Assembly: GCA_029243445.1 (NCBI GenBank)
Contig: JAQWSA010000138.1
Coordinates: forward strand, 1-10,185
Source of the DNA: Alphaproteobacteria bacterium
Lineage (GTDB): Bacteria > Pseudomonadota > Alphaproteobacteria > UBA6615
DNA length: 10,185 bases
Reading direction: 5' to 3'
Below the pieces are notes generated by a model, which had not been told where the DNA came from, made no database searches, and saw only the letters and a program-made list of their open reading frames with translations. Position numbers and translations under genes: made by a program. Shown piece by piece: positions 7,373 through 10,185 of the stretch. How positions within the stretch are numbered: position 1 is the first letter of the stretch; each line of letters opens with the position of its first letter.

Positions 7373-8317
7373 ATGACAGTTTCAGTTCAAAATCCAACTG
7401 ACTCTCTATCTGAAGATGATAATACCATCGGCCAATTAAGATCAGAGCAAAGCAATAGAAGAAGTGTACTTGATTTTATAAAGCAACAGCCTTTGGGCAC
7501 TATTGGGCTTTTGATTATAGTTATCCTGTTTTTTGCGGCAGTATTTGCTCCCTATGTCGCACCAATTGACCCTGAAACAGTAGATTTTATGTCCTCTCCA
7601 GCGATGGGGGGAGGTCAGCCAAGTGCTGAGCATCTTCTGGGAGCTGATGCTTTTGGAAGAGATATATTATCTAGGTTGATTTATGGAGCCCGAACAGCTT
7701 TATCAATAGGTTTCTTCTCTGCATTTATAGGGTGTTCTCTTGGTGCAATAATTGGGATTATATCTGCCTTTGCAGGAGGGAAAGTAGATATCCTAGTTCA
7801 AAGAGGGATAGATTTAATGTTATCTTTCCCGATAATAATTCTAGCAATCTTAGTTATTGCCATCGTTCCAAAGAATGTTGTTTTTGGTATAGATATAAAT
7901 GTTATAATAGCGATATCTATACCATTTATACCAAAAGTAGCTCGAGTTATTCGGTCTGCTGCACTTAGTATTGTGACTTTGGCATATATTGATGCAGCTA
8001 GAGCAGCTGGATACAGTGGAAAAAGAGTTGTATTTCGCCACATTCTTCCCAATGTTACTGCACCATATCTTATTCTAATCACTGCTTATATCGGACAAGC
8101 AATACTTCTTGAGGCCAGTTTATCTTTTCTGGGACTCGGAGTAGTGGAACCAACTCCCTCCTGGGGCTTAATGTTATCCGGAGTTAATTCAGATTATTAC
8201 ATTACTGCTCCTTGGATGATAATATTTCCAGGTCTTGCCGTAACACTCGCAGTATTTGCATTTAATTTACTAGGAGATAGTTTAAGAGATTGGCTTGACC
8301 CCAAGTTAAAGCTTTAA
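7373..8317 (+). CDS. ABC transporter inner-membrane permease, DppC/GsiD type
   Basis: This is the partner of the preceding permease, forming the second half of the channel. Its 314 residues include a polar N-terminal tail of about 38 residues and a first helix at 42-63. The DppC signature follows (HLLGADAFGRDILSRLIYGAR, residues about 87-107). The membrane domain has helices near 110-133, 145-164, 170-188, 228-247 and 281-302. The EAA loop is AYIDAARAAGYSGKRVVFRH at 204-223, and the conserved LEASLSFLGLG and PTPSWG lie at 246-266. TAAGGA ends 10 bases before the ATG, and 29 bases separate it from the upstream permease. It is the last gene of the operon, and no terminator hairpin is apparent in the 59 bases before the convergent hydrolase gene. 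Confidence 0.93.
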   Translation: MTVSVQNPTDSLSEDDNTIGQLRSEQSNRRSVLDFIKQQPLGTIGLLIIVILFFAAVFAPYVAPIDPETVDFMSSPAMGGGQPSAEHLLGADAFGRDILSRLIYGARTALSIGFFSAFIGCSLGAIIGIISAFAGGKVDILVQRGIDLMLSFPIIILAILVIAIVPKNVVFGIDINVIIAISIPFIPKVARVIRSAALSIVTLAYIDAARAAGYSGKRVVFRHILPNVTAPYLILITAYIGQAILLEASLSFLGLGVVEPTPSWGLMLSGVNSDYYITAPWMIIFPGLAVTLAVFAFNLLGDSLRDWLDPKLKL

Positions 8318-8376
8318 TTTGACGACTGTTTTCAATAATTAGTAAAATAGATGTATTCCAATTAATAGATGATTAG

Positions 8377-9255
8377 CTAGGGTAGTTGAGGAAATCCAAA
8401 GAGTTTTGCAGGGTTTTCAACCATAACTAAATTCCGAGTTTTTTCATCAGGAATCCAATCCAACATCATGTCTAATAAAGATACATCATTAGGCATTGGT
8501 TTGAAGTACTGTGGATGAGGCCAATCAGATCCCCATAATAACTTATCTGGAGCGGCAGCCGTTAGTTTAAAGATAAATTCATTGGTATCATCAAAAGGAA
8601 AATTATCTTGATTTGAGAACCTTGGTGATAGCTTTATCCAACCTCTTCCCGTTTCTAAACATTCCATAACAAAACTGAATTCCTTACTATCAGCTCCCTT
8701 ATCCGCAGGAGGATAACCAGTATGTTCAATTACAAAATTACCAGAAGTGGCAAGAATTATCTTTGCCCATTCTTCATCTAGTTCTTCGGTACGTACAAGA
8801 TAGTGAATGGACCATCCAAAATCCGTTAATCGATCAATCATTCGAGAATTAAGGTTTTTTTCGATTCGCCATGAGACACGAGCACCTACCACGCCTGATT
8901 CAGTTAAAATTGTTAGTTCGTTATCCGTTATTTCATCCCAAGGCAAATTAACTACTGTCCTAAGGCGATCTGGGTAACGACATTGTGCGTGAAGTGCAAT
9001 TTCATAGTTACGACCATACATCATAGATTGTACGTGTAATCCGCGAGAAAGACCCAGTCTACCTTGCATGGTCTCCCAATCTGAAAAAGTAGTGTCCTCA
9101 AACTGTAGATGGCTGAAGACGTGGTTTTCTAATAATGGAAACTGCATCTGCGGACCTATAAAATGAAAGTGACAATCACAAGATCCTGGTGGTAAAATTA
9201 ACTTTGGTTTAGGGTAAGTTCTGTCTATACGCGGTGAAAATGGAAGATCATTCAT
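8377..9255 (-). CDS. Amidohydrolase-superfamily TIM-barrel hydrolase, 2-pyrone-4,6-dicarboxylate lactonase-like (COG3618)
   Basis: A cytoplasmic hydrolase with the fold of LigI, which opens a pyrone-dicarboxylate lactone in lignin-aromatic catabolism; relatives act on sugar lactones. It has 292 residues, a normal length. The strand-1 His pair lies in CDCHFHF (H29, H31), another histidine lies in VIEHTG (H178), and the strand-8 aspartate lies in LLWGSDWPHPQ (D244), the most diagnostic segment. Spacing of these four closely matches LigI, a member reported to work without a metal ion. R126, R130 and R212 are candidate carboxylate-binding residues. It ends with the usual ENPAKLFGF. An AGGGG at 9268-9272 lies 12 bases before the ATG. 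The gene is divergent from the CoA-transferase and convergent with the importer. The family is secure but the substrate is unknown; lactone hydrolase or lactone isomerase is inferred. Confidence 0.82.
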   Translation of the reverse strand: MNDLPFSPRIDRTYPKPKLILPPGSCDCHFHFIGPQMQFPLLENHVFSHLQFEDTTFSDWETMQGRLGLSRGLHVQSMMYGRNYEIALHAQCRYPDRLRTVVNLPWDEITDNELTILTESGVVGARVSWRIEKNLNSRMIDRLTDFGWSIHYLVRTEELDEEWAKIILATSGNFVIEHTGYPPADKGADSKEFSFVMECLETGRGWIKLSPRFSNQDNFPFDDTNEFIFKLTAAAPDKLLWGSDWPHPQYFKPMPNDVSLLDMMLDWIPDEKTRNLVMVENPAKLFGFPQLP

Positions 9256-9284
9256 TAGCTAATCACACCCCTAATTAATTGTAA

Positions 9285-9300
9285 TGTAAACGTTTGTTTA
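9285..9300. promoter_or_regulatory. Candidate operator, TGTAAACGTTTGTTTA
   Basis: It contains the palindromic core AAACGTTT (9288-9295), the centre typical of LacI/GalR-family sites, and an overlapping inverted repeat TAAAC-gttt-GTTTA (9287-9300) of the type bound by TetR-like repressors. It overlaps the best hydrolase -35 candidate, so a bound repressor could silence that gene. No regulator gene is in the window. Confidence 0.4.
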
Positions 9301-9304
9301 ATAT

Positions 9305-9322
9305 TAGAATAGGTATATTCTA
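9305..9322. promoter_or_regulatory. Candidate operator: inverted repeat TAGAATA-ggta-TATTCTA
   Basis: A perfect 7-base inverted repeat with a 4-base spacer, five bases from the first palindrome and 49 bases before the CoA-transferase ATG. It overlaps the only -10-like hexamers for the plus-strand gene (TATATT 9314-9319, TATTCT 9316-9321), a typical repressor placement. AT-rich composition raises the chance background, but 14 matched bases is notable. Confidence 0.4.
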
Positions 9323-9356
9323 GTATACGGTACGCAAGATTAATTGCTAGTAAGAT

Positions 9357-9361
9357 AGGAG
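9357..9361 (+). promoter_or_regulatory. Shine-Dalgarno site of the CoA-transferase gene
   Basis: AGGAG lies 9 bases before the ATG at 9371, which supports that start. Confidence 0.7.
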
Positions 9362-9370
9362 AAAGGCATT

Positions 9371-10185
9371 ATGTCCAAAATTGATAGCTCCACCTATGAT
9401 GTATTGGATAATATTGACTGCTTGAACGGAGTTAGAGTGGTTGACCTTAGTCAATATGAAGCCGGTCCATCTTGTACTGAAGCTCTGGCTTGGCTTGGAG
9501 CGGAAGTTGTAAAAATTGAGAAGCCAATAACGGGTGAGCCATCTCGTTACGGCTATGCAAGAATTTCTGATGATAAAGATAGCTGGTATTTTTGTCAGTT
9601 TAATGCAAATAAAAAATCAATTACCCTTGATCTAAAAACTGATCGCGGTATCGAAATACTAAAAGATTTAGTTAAAAAGGCTGATGTATTTATTGAGAAT
9701 TTAGCACCTGGTACCATAGAAAGGTTGGGACTTAGTTTTGATAAATTAATATCAATAAACCCGAAACTTGTTTACGCACAGGTAAAAGGATTTAACGAAG
9801 GTAGTCGTTACAAAAATTTTCATTCATATGACCCTATTGCTCAGGCAGTAGGCGGAATAATGAGCGTTACTGGTGAAAAAAATGGTGCCCCTTGTAAACC
9901 TGGGCCTGGGCTTGGAGATACTGGGACCGGTATGACACTTGGGATAAGTATATTAGCAGCTTTACTAAAGTCAGAACGCACAGGCAAAGGAACACGTCTG
10001 CAAGTAGCCATGCAGGATTCATGTATGTCATACATACGACTTGCCTGGGCCTATACACAACACACTGGAGAGGCTTGCCAACGTCACGGGGCAAAAGGAG
10101 TTAACGGGACTACAGTTCCACAAGGTGCATATCCTTGTAAAGGGGGTGGAGCTAATGACTACATAATATTGTATTGCCATCCCGG
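9371..10185 (+). CDS. Family III CoA-transferase (CaiB/BaiF type), N-terminal 271 residues (runs off right edge)
   Basis: This enzyme moves coenzyme A between carboxylic acids, activating an acid for breakdown. The frame from ATG 9371 stays open to the window end: 271 of roughly 400 residues expected. Visible features are the N-terminal Rossmann-like start LNGVRVVDLSQYEAGPSC (18-35), then WLGAEVVKIEKP, the NANKKSITLDLKT segment (78-90), the DVFIENLAPGTIERLGL segment (105-121), the YDPIAQAVGGIMSVTGE motif (153-169), and GLGDTGTG with D183. D183 aligns with the aspartate that forms the covalent acyl/CoA intermediate in formyl-CoA transferase. The RTGKGTRLQVAMQDS segment (203-217) follows. The EAGPSCTEALAWLGA wording marks a distinct subgroup rather than classical Frc or CaiB. 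Substrates are not predictable; the neighbouring lactonase-like hydrolase suggests a carboxylic acid from ring opening. Nothing is visible that suggests inactivation. Confidence 0.88.
   Translation, partial: MSKIDSSTYDVLDNIDCLNGVRVVDLSQYEAGPSCTEALAWLGAEVVKIEKPITGEPSRYGYARISDDKDSWYFCQFNANKKSITLDLKTDRGIEILKDLVKKADVFIENLAPGTIERLGLSFDKLISINPKLVYAQVKGFNEGSRYKNFHSYDPIAQAVGGIMSVTGEKNGAPCKPGPGLGDTGTGMTLGISILAALLKSERTGKGTRLQVAMQDSCMSYIRLAWAYTQHTGEACQRHGAKGVNGTTVPQGAYPCKGGGANDYIILYCHP

Larger units (their letters stand above)
9256..9370. promoter_or_regulatory. Divergent control region between the hydrolase and CoA-transferase genes
   Basis: These 115 bases must hold both divergent promoters. They contain two adjacent palindromes, listed separately. 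On the minus strand TTTACA (complement of 9285-9290) is followed after 17 bases by TGTGAT, a possible hydrolase promoter that would start transcription almost at the ATG. No convincing plus-strand pair of hexamers is seen. Confidence 0.6.

Noticed and set aside
7732..8082. Several overlapping short open frames inside the DppC-like permease gene
   Set aside because: They are low-complexity shadows of an AT-rich membrane-protein gene with intact family motifs in its own frame.
8318..8376. Bidirectional terminator between the convergent permease and hydrolase genes
   Set aside because: No stem longer than a few A/T pairs could be found in the 59 bases.
9841..10094. Minus-strand open frames within the right-hand end
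   Set aside because: They overlap the conserved catalytic core of the CoA-transferase on the plus strand and show no family features.
1..10185. Oxalate/formate pathway linking the CoA-transferase (as formyl-CoA:oxalate transferase) to the formate dehydrogenase subunit
   Set aside because: The transferase belongs to a different-looking subgroup, no oxalyl-CoA decarboxylase is present, the FDH alpha subunit is missing, and the two genes are about 7 kb apart with separate control regions.

Overview
The window looks like chromosomal DNA from an AT-rich alphaproteobacterium, quite possibly a free-living or marine lineage. The assignment rests on two things: a DksA whose zinc-finger cysteine pair is degenerate (C-E-V-T-G instead of C-x2-C), as is common in Alphaproteobacteria, and a fused NuoE-NuoF formate dehydrogenase beta subunit of the kind found in methylotrophic and related Alphaproteobacteria. 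The low GC content and the species-level placement are impressions from reading, not computed values. I see no mobile element, CRISPR array, rRNA or tRNA.

Left part (1-2381): the 5' portion of dksA lies on the minus strand and runs off the left edge. It is divergent, across 371 AT-rich bases with candidate promoters, from a plus-strand gene for a fused NuoE/NuoF-type diaphorase subunit (NAD-dependent formate dehydrogenase beta). This gene starts with TTG, and no catalytic alpha subunit follows it.

Middle (2620-8317): a complete peptide/dipeptide-type ABC importer on the plus strand. The order is a periplasmic binding protein with signal peptide, a strong hairpin terminator, one polypeptide carrying both ATPases (DppD-DppF fusion), and the permeases DppB-like and DppC-like. 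The ATPase and the two permeases are tightly spaced and form one operon. The binding protein is separated from them by 152 bases and the hairpin, which would let it be made in excess.

Right part (8377-10185): a COG3618-type amidohydrolase related to 2-pyrone-4,6-dicarboxylate lactonase lies on the minus strand, convergent with the transporter. It is divergent from a plus-strand family III (CaiB/BaiF) CoA-transferase that runs off the right edge. Their shared 115-base control region holds two or more palindromes, including a LacI/TetR-like AAACGTTT core and a perfect 7+7 inverted repeat. The simplest reading is a small catabolic island: the importer brings in an organic compound, the hydrolase opens a lactone or similar ring, and the CoA-transferase activates the resulting acid. 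The substrate cannot be named from the sequence.
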